This document shows, piece by piece, positions 16,221-26,381 of a stretch of 64,000 nt of DNA. Origin of the DNA: Rossellomorea vietnamensis NBRC 101237 (lineage in GTDB: Bacteria > Bacillota > Bacilli > Bacillales > Bacillaceae_B). Below the pieces are notes generated by a model that was given only the letters and a program-made list of their open reading frames with translations, did no database searches and was not told the DNA's origin. The stretch is from contig NZ_BCVQ01000013.1 in the NCBI RefSeq assembly GCF_001591825.1, positions 1 through 64,000 of the forward strand, in the 5' to 3' direction. The stretch's first letter is position 1. Each line of letters begins with the position of its first letter. The position numbers were made by a program, and so were the translations under genes.

Positions 16221-16997
16221 ATGAAAGAGCTCGTACCTATACTATCGGTATATCTACTCGTTTTTGTGAGGGTTTCGGCATTTTTTGTCACGATGCCGCT
16301 GTTTTCATATCGAAATATACCAGCACAGCATCGAATCGCCTTTTCAGTGGTACTATCATGGGTCATGTACTATACGATCGACTCAAAGGCATTTGAAATT
16401 AACGGACAATACTTCCTTTTGATTATGAAAGAGGCCATGATCGGTCTTTTGATCGGTTTTGTAGCTTATATGATTGTAACGGCTATTCAAATAGCGGGGG
16501 GCTTCATTGATTTTCAGATGGGGTTTGCCATTGCGAACGTGATCGACCCTCAAACGGGAGCCCAAAGTCCTTTGACGGGGCAATATTTGTACACATTCGC
16601 CCTTTTGTTATTGCTCGCCCTAAATGGTCATCATTTACTGCTCGATGGGATTTTTTACAGTTATCAATTGATTCCGATCGATTCCCCTTGGATTCCGTTT
16701 GGAAATGAGAACTTAATCGAATATGTCATTACGTCCTTTAATTCTATGTTCATCATCGCTTTTCAGATGTCCATTCCTGTGGTTGCGACTCTTTTCCTTG
16801 TAGATGTGGCATTAGGCATCGTAGCGAGGACCGTGCCACAGTTAAATATCTTTGTGGTTGGGTTCCCCATTAAAATCGGGGTTGCCTTCATCGTGCTATT
16901 CATAGTCATGGGAGTCACATTTACGGTCATGCAGAAATTGTTTGAAATGATGTTTGTAACCATGAGGGATTTAATGAAAATCATTGGAGGCACATAA
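16221..16997 (+). CDS. fliR: Flagellar export gate protein FliR
   Basis: Third gate subunit (258 aa, about six hydrophobic segments), structurally like a fusion of FliP- and FliQ-type folds. Recognisable segments are FVRVSAFFVTMPLFSYRNIP at the N-terminus, QMGFAIANVIDPQTGAQSP in the middle, and LNIFVVGFPIKIGVAFIVL near the C-terminus. It follows fliQ after 4 bases and ends just before the TTG start of flhB. Confidence 0.96.
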   Translation: MKELVPILSVYLLVFVRVSAFFVTMPLFSYRNIPAQHRIAFSVVLSWVMYYTIDSKAFEINGQYFLLIMKEAMIGLLIGFVAYMIVTAIQIAGGFIDFQMGFAIANVIDPQTGAQSPLTGQYLYTFALLLLLALNGHHLLLDGIFYSYQLIPIDSPWIPFGNENLIEYVITSFNSMFIIAFQMSIPVVATLFLVDVALGIVARTVPQLNIFVVGFPIKIGVAFIVLFIVMGVTFTVMQKLFEMMFVTMRDLMKIIGGT

Positions 16998-16998
16998 A

Positions 16999-18081
16999 TT
17001 GCAGTGGCTATCATTAGACCTACAGTATTTCAGTGGGGAAAAGACAGAGAAAGCAACTCCCAAAAAAAGGGATGACGCCAGAAAAAAAGGTCAAACAGCG
17101 AAAAGTCAGGATGTCAATACGGCCATCATTCTGCTGGCTGTCTTTTTATTTCTGACTTTCAGTGCTTCCTATATAGGGGACATTGTGTTTGATTTATTTA
17201 ATCAAACGTTTCAAGAATACATGCTCATGGATCTGACTGAAAATACCGTGCAAGTCATTACCATGGACCTGATGAAGGAGATCGCTCTGCTGCTTGGTCC
17301 GATTATGCTCGTCGCCCTTGTTGCCGGCTTGATCTCCAATTATATACAAGTCGGTGTCATGTTCACGACAGAACCCTTGCAGCCTAAGCTGGAGAAAATC
17401 GATCCCATTAAGGGATTTAAGCGAATTTTTTCCCTGCGTGCCATTGTCGAATTATTAAAATCCATCCTGAAAATTTCATTTGTAGGGGCCATTACCTTTG
17501 TCGTTCTATGGATGAACATTGACCGGGTGTTGAGTCTGTCCTTTAAATCGGTGGGGGATTCCTTGACGACCATGGCAAGTCTGACGATCCAGATGGGGAT
17601 TGCAGCATCCCTTGCGTTATTATTCTTATCCCTCTTTGATTTTCTATATCAGAAATACGATTTTGAGAAGAATATACGGATGTCGAAACAGGACCTGAAA
17701 GACGAACATAAAAACGTTGAAGGGGACCCCCTCATCAAGTCTAAAATTAAGCAAAGACAGCGTGAAATGGCCATGCGGCGCATGATGCAGGAAGTACCCG
17801 AGGCAGATGTTGTGATCACCAATCCGACCCACTTTGCCATTGCCCTTAAATATGATGAGGATAAAATGGATGCCCCATACGTCGTGGCAAAGGGTGTTGA
17901 TTACCTGGCACAGAAAATAAAATACATCGCAGGTGAAAATGACGTCGTCATGGTAGAAAACCGGCCGCTCGCCCGTTCGCTCTATGACTCGGCAGAAATC
18001 GGCGATAGCGTACCAGAAGAATTTTTCAAGGCAGTAGCAGAAATTTTAGCTTATGTTTACCGAATCAAAAACCAGATGTAA
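16999..18081 (+). CDS. flhB: Flagellar export switch protein FlhB
   Basis: Export-gate component whose cytoplasmic domain self-cleaves and, with FliK, switches substrate specificity. The product is 360 aa, the usual length. It has an N-terminal GEKTEKATPKKRDDARKKG motif, four transmembrane helices, and the autocleavage motif NPTH at residues 275-278 in VVITNPTHFAIALKY. The TTG at 16999, giving MQWLSLDLQYF, is preferred, with GGAGG 8 bases upstream. An in-frame TTG at 16984 lies upstream of that site. Confidence 0.95.
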   Translation: MQWLSLDLQYFSGEKTEKATPKKRDDARKKGQTAKSQDVNTAIILLAVFLFLTFSASYIGDIVFDLFNQTFQEYMLMDLTENTVQVITMDLMKEIALLLGPIMLVALVAGLISNYIQVGVMFTTEPLQPKLEKIDPIKGFKRIFSLRAIVELLKSILKISFVGAITFVVLWMNIDRVLSLSFKSVGDSLTTMASLTIQMGIAASLALLFLSLFDFLYQKYDFEKNIRMSKQDLKDEHKNVEGDPLIKSKIKQRQREMAMRRMMQEVPEADVVITNPTHFAIALKYDEDKMDAPYVVAKGVDYLAQKIKYIAGENDVVMVENRPLARSLYDSAEIGDSVPEEFFKAVAEILAYVYRIKNQM

Positions 18082-18099
18082 GCAGTTAGGAGAGAAACA

Positions 18100-20136
18100 A
18101 TGTCAGCAAGAGATTTATCCGTTTTAGCAAGTGTCATACTAATCGTTGCCATGCTTATTATTCCATTCCCATCCTGGTTATTGAGCTTATTGATCATCAT
18201 GAATATTTCACTTGCATTACTTGTCCTCCTAATCTCCATGAATATGAATGAACCGTTACAGTTTTCTATATTTCCATCCCTATTATTATTATTGACGCTT
18301 TTCAGATTGGGTCTAAATGTTTCCACAACGAGATCGATCCTTAGTAAGGGTGAAGCGGGGGACGTTGTGGAAACCTTTGGAACATTCGTTGTAGGTGGGA
18401 ATATCCTTGTAGGACTTGTTGTATTCATCATATTGATCGTCATACAATTTATTGTCATCACGAAAGGTTCCGAGCGGGTGTCTGAGGTTGCCGCCCGTTT
18501 TACACTCGATGCCATGCCCGGGAAACAAATGAGTATCGATGCTGATTTGAATGCCGGGATGATTTCTGAGCACGATGCAAGAAACCGCCGTGAAAAAGTA
18601 GGGAGAGAAGCGGATTTCTACGGAGCGATGGACGGAGCATCCAAATTTGTAAAAGGTGATGCCATCGCAGGGATCGTCATCGTCTTGATCAACCTGATAT
18701 TTGGGATCATCATCGGAATGACCCAACAAGGGCTCCCTATCGCAGAGGCAGCAACCCGTTACTCACTTCTGACAGTCGGCGACGGGATCGTCAGTCAAAT
18801 CCCGGCTCTGTTAATATCGACAGCAACAGGAATTGTCGTGACGAGGGCTGCGTCTGAAGGAAATCTGGGACAGGATATCATGAATCAGCTTCTGGCATAT
18901 CCTGTCATGCTCTATGTTTCAGGGTTCACCATTTTCATGCTGGGCATAGCCACGCCAATCAACGATATTTTGACGATACCGGTAGCAGCCCTACTCGGGA
19001 TCGGTGGCTATATGTTGTCAAGGACGCCTAAAGAAAGTGAAACGGACATGATGGAAATGGAGGAAGAGGTGGAGCAGGACGAAATGAAGAGTCCTGAAAG
19101 CGTCGTAAACCTTCTCAATGTCGATCCGATTGAATTTGAGTTCGGATATGGATTGATTCCACTTGCAGATACAAACCAGGGGGGAGACCTTCTTGACAGG
19201 ATCGTGATGATCAGACGACAATTGGCCATCGAGCTTGGCCTGGTCATCCCTGTTGTCAGGATCCGGGATAATATCCAGCTTCAGCCGAACGAATACCGGT
19301 TGAAGATCAAAGGAAATGAAATGGCCCGTGGGGAACTTCTCTTAGATCATTATTTAGCGATGAGTCCAGGGGTGGAAGATGAATCCATTGAAGGGATCGA
19401 TACAATCGAACCGTCTTTCGGTCTCCCAGCTAAATGGATAGCAGAAGATATGAAGGAACAGGCAGAGATATTCGGATATACCGTGGTAGATCCTCCTTCT
19501 GTGGTGTCAACCCACATCACGGAGATGATCAAGAATAATGCACACGAACTTCTTGGCAGGCAGGAAACGAAGCAGCTCATCGATCATCTGCAGGAATCTT
19601 ATCCGATACTTGTGGAGGAAGTGACACCGAATCCATTGACCGTAGGGGAAGTGCAAAAAGTACTCTCCAAGCTATTAAAAGAAAATGTTTCCATCCGGAA
19701 TTTACCGATCATCTTCGAGACACTTGCCGATTACGGGAAGATGAGTTCAGATACAGATCTGTTAGCAGAGTATGTAAGACAGTCACTCGCAAGACAAATC
19801 ACGAACCAATATGTACAAGGGGACACTACTTTAAAAGTCGTCACCATGAGCGGCAAGGTGGAGAAAATGATTGCCGATGCCATTCAGCAGACAGAGCACG
19901 GCAACTATTTATCCATGGATCCCAATGACTCGCAGGGCATTCTGGAAGCTGTCGCCTCTCAAGTGGAACAGCTTTCCCTTATGGAGGAATCCCCCGTCAT
20001 TCTCTGTTCTCCTGCTGTGAGAATGTATGTAAGACAGTTAACGGAAAGATATTTTCCTCAGGTCCCGATCATTTCGTATAACGAATTAGAAGCAAATGTT
20101 GAAGTACAAAGTTTAGGGGTGGTGAATGTAGGATGA
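18100..20136 (+). CDS. flhA: Flagellar export gate protein FlhA
   Basis: Major export-gate protein, a proton-driven transporter with a large cytoplasmic ring that docks chaperone-substrate complexes. The 678-aa product has about seven to eight transmembrane helices in the first 320 residues. The FHIPEP-type signature is LLLLTLFRLGLNVSTTRSIL, and the charged loop includes FTLDAMPGKQMSIDADLNAG. A soluble C-terminal half follows. The stop overlaps the start of flhF. Confidence 0.97.
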   Translation: MSARDLSVLASVILIVAMLIIPFPSWLLSLLIIMNISLALLVLLISMNMNEPLQFSIFPSLLLLLTLFRLGLNVSTTRSILSKGEAGDVVETFGTFVVGGNILVGLVVFIILIVIQFIVITKGSERVSEVAARFTLDAMPGKQMSIDADLNAGMISEHDARNRREKVGREADFYGAMDGASKFVKGDAIAGIVIVLINLIFGIIIGMTQQGLPIAEAATRYSLLTVGDGIVSQIPALLISTATGIVVTRAASEGNLGQDIMNQLLAYPVMLYVSGFTIFMLGIATPINDILTIPVAALLGIGGYMLSRTPKESETDMMEMEEEVEQDEMKSPESVVNLLNVDPIEFEFGYGLIPLADTNQGGDLLDRIVMIRRQLAIELGLVIPVVRIRDNIQLQPNEYRLKIKGNEMARGELLLDHYLAMSPGVEDESIEGIDTIEPSFGLPAKWIAEDMKEQAEIFGYTVVDPPSVVSTHITEMIKNNAHELLGRQETKQLIDHLQESYPILVEEVTPNPLTVGEVQKVLSKLLKENVSIRNLPIIFETLADYGKMSSDTDLLAEYVRQSLARQITNQYVQGDTTLKVVTMSGKVEKMIADAIQQTEHGNYLSMDPNDSQGILEAVASQVEQLSLMEESPVILCSPAVRMYVRQLTERYFPQVPIISYNELEANVEVQSLGVVNVG

Positions 20137-21293
20137 AAGTAAAGAAGTACACGGCTCCATCCATGAATGAAGCAATGAAGAAGGTCAGGGCTGAACTTGG
20201 TGAAGATGCAGTCATTTTAAATTCCAAAGTCTCATACACAGGAGGCTTTATCGGATTGTTCAAGAAAAAAATGATTCAAGTCATCGCAGCCATTGACCCG
20301 GAGGTTGAAAATGAAAAGCTTGAAATCAGCCGGGTGAAAACGAAGCAAGCTTCAACTGGGGTCATTCAACCTGCCTTGGAAAAAGAACAGCACGATTCCA
20401 ATCGATTGGTAGAAACGGAATTAAAGGAATTAAAGCAAATGATTTCTTCCATGAATTCCAGGAACCATTTTGAGAAATTCAGTGATGATGTAAAGGAAGT
20501 TCTGCTTCACCTGAAGAAACAGGACGTTAGTGACGCTACCCTGTTTCAATTAGGAGATGCGATGGAAGAGAAAATCAAAAGTGAATCGGTTCAAACAGTC
20601 AATAAGGATGAATGGGCTTATAAAGAAGTGAAACGCTTTTTTTATCAATTTTTAAAAGAAATCACCTTTGGCGGCATAAGTTATAACCGGAAATATATCA
20701 ATGTCATTGGCCCTACGGGTGTGGGGAAAACGACGACGCTTGCCAAAATGGCCGCTGAAGCCGTGATAGAGAAACGCATGAAAATAGCCTTTATCACTAC
20801 GGACACCTACCGGATTGCTGCGATCGAACAATTGAAAACTTATGCGGGCCTACTGAACGTCCCTGTTGAAGTGGTCTATAAAATGGAAGACTTCAAAAAA
20901 GCAATCGAGAAGTTCGTGGACTACGATCATGTATTCATTGATACAGCAGGTCGTAATTTCAGGGAAAGGAAATACGTAGAGGATTTGCAAAAAATCATCG
21001 ATTTTGATCATCATATGGAAACCTACCTGGTTCTGTCATTGACAAGTAAAGAGCGGGATATGAGGGAAATCATTTCTCAATTTTCTTCTATTGATATTGA
21101 CCGTTTCATCTTTACTAAATCAGACGAGACATCAAGCTACGGTTCCATGATCAATATGATGTCTGAGGCGAAGATCGGTGCAGCATATGTAACGAATGGT
21201 CAGGATGTCCCCGAGGATATTACCGAGGTGAAAGAGGATGAGATCGTAAGTATGCTCATGAAAGGATTCAGCTATGAAAGATCAAGCATATAA
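20133..21293 (+). CDS. flhF: SRP-type GTPase FlhF
   Basis: SRP-family GTPase that controls placement and number of flagella; in B. subtilis it works with FlhG. The 386-aa product has a basic N-terminal B domain (KVKKYTAPSMNEAMKKVRAE). A linker leads to the NG domain with P-loop GPTGVGKTT (residues 193-201), the DTYRIAAIEQL motif, DTAGRN and the specificity motif TKSDE. It overlaps flhG by 20 bases, so the two regulators are probably co-translated. Confidence 0.96.
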   Translation: MKVKKYTAPSMNEAMKKVRAELGEDAVILNSKVSYTGGFIGLFKKKMIQVIAAIDPEVENEKLEISRVKTKQASTGVIQPALEKEQHDSNRLVETELKELKQMISSMNSRNHFEKFSDDVKEVLLHLKKQDVSDATLFQLGDAMEEKIKSESVQTVNKDEWAYKEVKRFFYQFLKEITFGGISYNRKYINVIGPTGVGKTTTLAKMAAEAVIEKRMKIAFITTDTYRIAAIEQLKTYAGLLNVPVEVVYKMEDFKKAIEKFVDYDHVFIDTAGRNFRERKYVEDLQKIIDFDHHMETYLVLSLTSKERDMREIISQFSSIDIDRFIFTKSDETSSYGSMINMMSEAKIGAAYVTNGQDVPEDITEVKEDEIVSMLMKGFSYERSSI

Positions 21294-22134
21294 CCTGAGG
21301 AGGAAAATGCTCCACACGGGTTCTGAACCTGCTAAAACGATTGCGATCGTAAGTGGAAAGGGAGGGGTCGGGAAATCGAATATATCTACAAACCTCTCCA
21401 TCCTCCTTGGTAAAGAGAATAAGAAGGTACTATTATTTGATATGGATATAGGTATGGGAAATATTCATATTTTACTTGGAAGTCATCATTCATACTCCAT
21501 CATGGATTACGTTGAGGAAAAAGAACTAGATATCGACACGATTATATGTGAAAATATTCATGGTATCTCTTACATAAGTGGGGGTAATGGCCTAAAAAAT
21601 ATAGTGGAGTGGAAAGAAGAACAGATGGAACGCTTTTTCGAAGTAATGGAATATGCGATTCATAAGTATGATTATATTCTATTCGATATGGGGGCAGGTG
21701 CAACGAAGGAAACTCTTGAATTTCTCCTCGCCATGGATGAAATCATTGTTGTCACCACTCCAGAACCGACCTCCATTACCGATGCCTATTCTATGATGAA
21801 ATACATCTACATGAAGGACGGGGAAAAACCATTCTATCTCTTATGTAATCGGGCGGAATTCAAGAATGAAGGGCTTCAAACCATTACTAGATTACAAGAA
21901 ACAGTGAGGAAATTCCTTCACAAGGAAATCGTATCCCTGGGGGTACTTCCAGAGGATTCAGCTGTCAAGAAGGCCGTCGTTCACCAAACGCCGATCGTTG
22001 TGGGATATCCTGCATCAGCCATGACACTGAGCCTGCATACGATGGTTCATCGCCTGACAGGTACGAGGGAGTCTAAGGAGCATAAAGGGACGGGATTTGT
22101 AAGGACAATTCGAAAATTATTTTTTGGGAGGTAA
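21274..22134 (+). CDS. flhG: MinD-like ATPase FlhG (YlxH)
   Basis: Deviant Walker A ATPase that activates the FlhF GTPase and regulates flagellar pattern and C-ring assembly. The 286-aa product starts with the FlhF-activating N-terminal peptide (MKDQAYNLRRKML) and has the P-loop SGKGGVGKS at residues 27-35. The switch region is KVLLFDMDIGMGNIHILLG, and the C-terminal segment is basic and likely amphipathic and membrane-binding (GTGFVRTIRKLFFGR). It starts within the 3' end of flhF. Confidence 0.95.
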   Translation: MKDQAYNLRRKMLHTGSEPAKTIAIVSGKGGVGKSNISTNLSILLGKENKKVLLFDMDIGMGNIHILLGSHHSYSIMDYVEEKELDIDTIICENIHGISYISGGNGLKNIVEWKEEQMERFFEVMEYAIHKYDYILFDMGAGATKETLEFLLAMDEIIVVTTPEPTSITDAYSMMKYIYMKDGEKPFYLLCNRAEFKNEGLQTITRLQETVRKFLHKEIVSLGVLPEDSAVKKAVVHQTPIVVGYPASAMTLSLHTMVHRLTGTRESKEHKGTGFVRTIRKLFFGR

Positions 22135-22143
22135 AAGCCCTGA

Positions 22144-23220
22144 ATGAAAAAGGTTCTAGTTGTAGATGATTCAGCATTTATGAGGAAACTTATCAGTGAA
22201 TTTTTAACGAGCAGCAAACAGCTAGAAGTGATAGGGATTGCAAGGAATGGAGAAGACGCGATTGCTAAGATTAAGAGACTTCGACCCGATGTCGTAACCC
22301 TTGATGTAGAAATGCCGAAGATGAATGGGATAGATGCGTTAAAGAGAATTATGGAAGAGTGTCCTGTCCCTGTCGTCATGCTTTCTTCCACTACCATTGA
22401 CGGGGCGGATGAGACTGTTAAGGCCATGGAACTTGGAGCTGTTGATTTCGTTGCGAAACCATCAGGGACCATTTCATTGGATCTTCATAAGATTCAAGAT
22501 GAAATGGTGGAAAAAGTAGTGGCTGCAAGCAAGGTGAATGTGGCGAAAATAACCAGGGCGTTTCAGAGGGAGTCAGCAAATGACGCTGGAATCGGCTCAG
22601 TTGAAAGGACAGGAAAATTACCGGCTGATCGTACATGGGGTGTGAATTCCCCTAAGATGATTCTGATAGGAACTTCGACGGGCGGCCCCCGGGCATTACA
22701 AAACGTATTAACAGGATTACCCCGTCAGCTGGATGCGCCAATCGTTGTCGTTCAGCATATGCCGCCGGGATTTACAAGATCACTCGCCAACCGTTTGGAT
22801 GGTCAAGCCTCGATCCATGTGAAGGAAGCCGAACACGGTGAAATCCTTGAGAAAGGAACGGCCTATATTGCCCCGGGTGGTGTACATACAAAGGTGGTTG
22901 AAAACGGAGGGCAATTATCGATCCAACTGTCGAAAGAGGAACCGAAAAATGGTCATAGACCTTCGGTTGACATCTTGTTCGAGTCTGCAAGCCTGATTCG
23001 AAACTATGCCAAAATAGCTGTGGTTTTGACTGGGATGGGAGCGGATGGTTCGGAAGGACTGGTCAAGCTTAAAGAACAAGGCGAAGTGAAAGCCATTGCA
23101 GAATCAAGGGAGACTTGTATTGTGTTCGGTATGCCGAAATCGGCTATCGCTACAGAGTTAGTGGACAGGGTGGAGCATATCGGGGATATCCCCCGATCAA
23201 TAATGACGTACATGGTGTAG
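22144..23220 (+). CDS. cheB: Chemoreceptor methylesterase/deamidase CheB
   Basis: Removes methyl groups from receptor glutamates for adaptation when activated by CheA. The 358-aa product has a receiver domain with VVDDSAFMR and phospho-acceptor Asp54 in TLDVEMPKMNG. A linker of about 40 residues leads to the esterase domain. The catalytic triad is visible as Ser178 (GTSTGGP), His205 (VQHMPPGF) and Asp301 (GMGADGSEG). It precedes cheA by 15 bases. No cheR is present in the window; in B. subtilis cheR lies elsewhere. Confidence 0.96.
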   Translation: MKKVLVVDDSAFMRKLISEFLTSSKQLEVIGIARNGEDAIAKIKRLRPDVVTLDVEMPKMNGIDALKRIMEECPVPVVMLSSTTIDGADETVKAMELGAVDFVAKPSGTISLDLHKIQDEMVEKVVAASKVNVAKITRAFQRESANDAGIGSVERTGKLPADRTWGVNSPKMILIGTSTGGPRALQNVLTGLPRQLDAPIVVVQHMPPGFTRSLANRLDGQASIHVKEAEHGEILEKGTAYIAPGGVHTKVVENGGQLSIQLSKEEPKNGHRPSVDILFESASLIRNYAKIAVVLTGMGADGSEGLVKLKEQGEVKAIAESRETCIVFGMPKSAIATELVDRVEHIGDIPRSIMTYMV

Positions 23221-23235
23221 AGAGGTGTGGAGCAC

Positions 23236-25272
23236 ATGGAGCTTAGTCAATACCTAGAAGTGTTTATAGAAGAAAGTAAAGAAAATCTGCAAACCTGCAA
23301 TGAGCAATTGCTTGAATTGGAGAAAAACCCGGAAGATCTTACGATTGTCAATGAAATTTTTCGATCTGCACATACACTTAAAGGAATGTCTGCCACTATG
23401 GGATATGAGGATTTAGCAAATCTGACCCATAAAATGGAAAATGTTCTAGATGCCATCCGTAATGAAAAAATAAAGGTGTCACCTGAAATACTGGATGTTG
23501 TGTTTAAATCCGTGGATGATCTTGAAGCTATGGTGCTCTCCATTGCCGATGGAGGAGATGGTAAGCGGAATGTCACAGAAGTGGTAGCGATGCTTGAGTC
23601 CATAGAAAAAGGGGAAAGTCTACACGCAGCACTTGTAGAGAGTGAGGTGTCTGCTACTGCGGAAGTGGTTGAAAGACAGACATTATCCATGCAATATGAA
23701 GCCTTTGAGCAAACGGTCATCCAACAATCCCAAGAACAAGGATTCCGCTGTTTTGAAATTTCCGTTTCACTCCGGGAGGATTGCCTGCTTAAAGCTGCAC
23801 GGGTGTATATGGTCTTTGAGGTGTTGGGGAAATTAGGTGAAGTCATCAAGTCCCTTCCGACAGTAGATCAACTTGAGGAGGAGCAGTTCGACCATTCCTT
23901 CGTTATTGCCGTTGTGTCGAAAGAGGATGCCGTCCATATAGAGAATGCGGTGCGTAAAGTTTCTGAAGTGGACGAAGTCTCTGTTGTGGAACTCACGAGC
24001 CAGCATATCGAGAATCAGAATCAAGTAGAGGCTGCCGATACAGAACCTGCTCAGAAAGAAGCGGAAGTAAAAGGACAGGAGACTTCTAAACCTGCCGGGA
24101 ATGTGACGAAGCATTCGAATCCTTCCAATAAAACGATCCGTGTAAACATTGAACGACTGGATGTCCTTATGAACCTTTTTGAGGAGCTGGTCATTGATAG
24201 AGGGAGATTAGAACAAATCTCCAAGGATTTGAATAATCCTGAGTTAAATGAAACGGTGGAAAGAATGACAAGAATATCGGGAGATTTGCAGAATATCATC
24301 CTGAATATGCGTATGGTTCCTGTTGAAACTGTATTCAATCGTTTTCCACGAATGGTCAGACAGCTTGCACGGGATTTGAATAAAAAAATCGAATTAGAAA
24401 TCATCGGTGCAGAAACGGAACTTGACCGAACGGTAATAGATGAAATAGGGGATCCCCTTGTTCACTTGATACGAAATGCATTGGATCATGGTATCGAAAT
24501 GCCGGAACTCCGTGTGAAAAATGGAAAGCCTGAACAGGGAACCGTCAAGCTGAAAGCGTATCATAGTGGGAATCATGTCTTTATCGAACTGGAAGACGAT
24601 GGAGCAGGCATCAACAAAGAGAGGGTCCTCGAGAAAGCAATCCAGAAAGGAATCGTCGCAGAGGAAGCCGCTCATACATTAACCGATCGACAAATTTATG
24701 AACTCATACTTGCTTCAGGGTTCTCTACAGCCGAACAAATTTCGGATATCTCGGGAAGAGGAGTCGGATTGGATGTAGTAAAAGCGACGATCGAGTCTTT
24801 AGGCGGCTCCATTACGATTGATTCAACGGTGGGGCAGGGGTCATTGTTTTCTATTCAATTGCCACTCACCCTATCCATCATTTCCGTCATGCTGGTAGAA
24901 ATCCAGGAAGAAAAGTATGCCATTCCTCTTTCTTCCATCATTGAGACGGCAATTGTGAAAAAGGAAGAAATCATGAAAGCTCACAATCAGAGAGTGATCG
25001 ATTTCAGAGGAAAAGTCGTACCATTGCTGTTCCTTGAGGATGTATTTGAGGTACCGAAACATGTCAAGGATGAAGAATTGTATTCTGTTGTCATAGTGCG
25101 AAAAGGTGAAAAAATGGCCGGGTTGGTCGTCGATTCCTTTATTGGTCAGCAGGAAGTTGTATTGAAATCGTTAGGGAATTATTTAAACGATGTATTTGCG
25201 ATCTCTGGTGCCACCATTTTAGGAGACGGGCAAGTAGCGCTGATCGTTGATTGCAATGCGTTAATAAAATAG
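23236..25272 (+). CDS. cheA: Chemotaxis histidine kinase CheA
   Basis: Receptor-coupled kinase that phosphorylates CheY and CheB. The 678-aa product has a P1 domain with His46 in RSAHTLKGMSATMGY, a P2-like region (about 160-260), and a dimerisation helix pair. The ATPase domain shows HLIRNALDHGIE, DDGAGI and GRGVGLDVVK. The C-terminal CheW-like domain is near 530-675. The ATG at 23236 is preferred, following AGAGGTGTGG by 5 bases. A GTG 9 bases earlier lies within that site. Confidence 0.97.
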   Translation: MELSQYLEVFIEESKENLQTCNEQLLELEKNPEDLTIVNEIFRSAHTLKGMSATMGYEDLANLTHKMENVLDAIRNEKIKVSPEILDVVFKSVDDLEAMVLSIADGGDGKRNVTEVVAMLESIEKGESLHAALVESEVSATAEVVERQTLSMQYEAFEQTVIQQSQEQGFRCFEISVSLREDCLLKAARVYMVFEVLGKLGEVIKSLPTVDQLEEEQFDHSFVIAVVSKEDAVHIENAVRKVSEVDEVSVVELTSQHIENQNQVEAADTEPAQKEAEVKGQETSKPAGNVTKHSNPSNKTIRVNIERLDVLMNLFEELVIDRGRLEQISKDLNNPELNETVERMTRISGDLQNIILNMRMVPVETVFNRFPRMVRQLARDLNKKIELEIIGAETELDRTVIDEIGDPLVHLIRNALDHGIEMPELRVKNGKPEQGTVKLKAYHSGNHVFIELEDDGAGINKERVLEKAIQKGIVAEEAAHTLTDRQIYELILASGFSTAEQISDISGRGVGLDVVKATIESLGGSITIDSTVGQGSLFSIQLPLTLSIISVMLVEIQEEKYAIPLSSIIETAIVKKEEIMKAHNQRVIDFRGKVVPLLFLEDVFEVPKHVKDEELYSVVIVRKGEKMAGLVVDSFIGQQEVVLKSLGNYLNDVFAISGATILGDGQVALIVDCNALIK

Positions 25273-25284
25273 GAGGTAAGGATA

Positions 25285-25731
25285 ATGAGTGAAATCATAG
25301 ATGCAGTGGAAGATCTAAAGCTTATCGTATTTCAATTGGTGGATAAGGAATACGCCATTCCAGTGCACCAGGTGCGATCCATAGAGAAGCTCGAACATAT
25401 TACAAGAGTTCCGAGAACCGCTTCCTATGTTAAAGGCGTGATCAACCTGCGCGGGGTTGTGACTCCTATCATCGACTTAAGGAGCCGATTCGATTTACCC
25501 GTTTCAGAGCCGACTGACAGTACACGTGTGATCATTGCAGGATTAGAGGACAAAGAAGTTGGTCTGATTGTGGATGCTGCCAATGATGTACTGGACGTTG
25601 CGAGAGAATCGATTGAACCCTCCCCGGAAGTTGTGGGAGTCGTCGAAGCAGAGTACATCGGTGGAGTCGTAAAGCAAAACAAACGCCTGCTGATCATCCT
25701 CCATTTAGATAAAATACTTCAATCCATCTAA
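25285..25731 (+). CDS. cheW: Chemotaxis coupling protein CheW
   Basis: Adaptor that links chemoreceptors to CheA. The 148-aa product is a single CheW domain with the typical KLIVFQLVDKEYAIPVHQVR at the N-terminus, RVPRTASYVKGVINLRGVV in the middle, and a closing VKQNKRLLIILHLDKIL. A GGAGGTAAGG site precedes the ATG. It follows cheA by 12 bases in the same transcription unit. Confidence 0.96.
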   Translation: MSEIIDAVEDLKLIVFQLVDKEYAIPVHQVRSIEKLEHITRVPRTASYVKGVINLRGVVTPIIDLRSRFDLPVSEPTDSTRVIIAGLEDKEVGLIVDAANDVLDVARESIEPSPEVVGVVEAEYIGGVVKQNKRLLIILHLDKILQSI

Positions 25732-25745
25732 GGGGAGAGAATCGT

Positions 25746-26381
25746 TTGGGCTATGAAAAAAAGATCACATCGATGCATTTAGATATATTGAAAGAAATCG
25801 GTAATATAGGGGCGGGGCATGCTGCGACTGCCCTTTCCACCCTGCTTGATAAAAAGATTGATATGAAAGTACCGAGCGTTCAAGTCGTATCATTTGATCA
25901 AATGATGGACATGGCGGGTGGTCCTGACAATGTGGTCGTAAGCGTATTCTTACGGATTGAAGGGGAGGCGCCGGGAAGCATGTTCTTCCTATTGCCGCTT
26001 GAACAGGCTTCCATGTATATCCGAAGCATGATTCAGGACCGTTCCTTCTCGTTCAATGACCCCCCTTATTCAGAACTGGGGCTGTCTGCCATGCAGGAAC
26101 TTGGGAATATTCTTTCTGGTTCATATTTATCCTCCCTGTCGGACTTTACAAATCTTAAGCTTCTCCCATCTGTTCCTGCTCTATCCGTTGACATGGCAGG
26201 TGCGATCATCGGGTTTGGATTACTGGAAATATCCCAGGTGAGCGATTATGCAATCGTCATAGACACGGCCCTGAAAGAAGAGGAAGGTGAGGAATCGGAA
26301 AGTGTGAAGGGTCATTTCTTCCTCCTGCCGGATCCCGATTCCTTTGAAATCATTTTTCAATCATTGGGTGTAAGCCTATGA
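25746..26381 (+). CDS. cheC: CheY-P phosphatase CheC
   Basis: Dephosphorylates CheY-P and, bound to CheD, takes part in receptor adaptation. The 211-aa product contains both phosphatase motifs Glu-x-x-Asn: LKEIGNIGAGHAATALS near the N-terminus and MQELGNILSGSYLSSL near residue 120. The start is TTG at 25746 with GGGGAGAG a few bases before it. The stop overlaps the start of cheD, its binding partner, as ATGATG. Confidence 0.95.
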   Translation: MGYEKKITSMHLDILKEIGNIGAGHAATALSTLLDKKIDMKVPSVQVVSFDQMMDMAGGPDNVVVSVFLRIEGEAPGSMFFLLPLEQASMYIRSMIQDRSFSFNDPPYSELGLSAMQELGNILSGSYLSSLSDFTNLKLLPSVPALSVDMAGAIIGFGLLEISQVSDYAIVIDTALKEEEGEESESVKGHFFLLPDPDSFEIIFQSLGVSL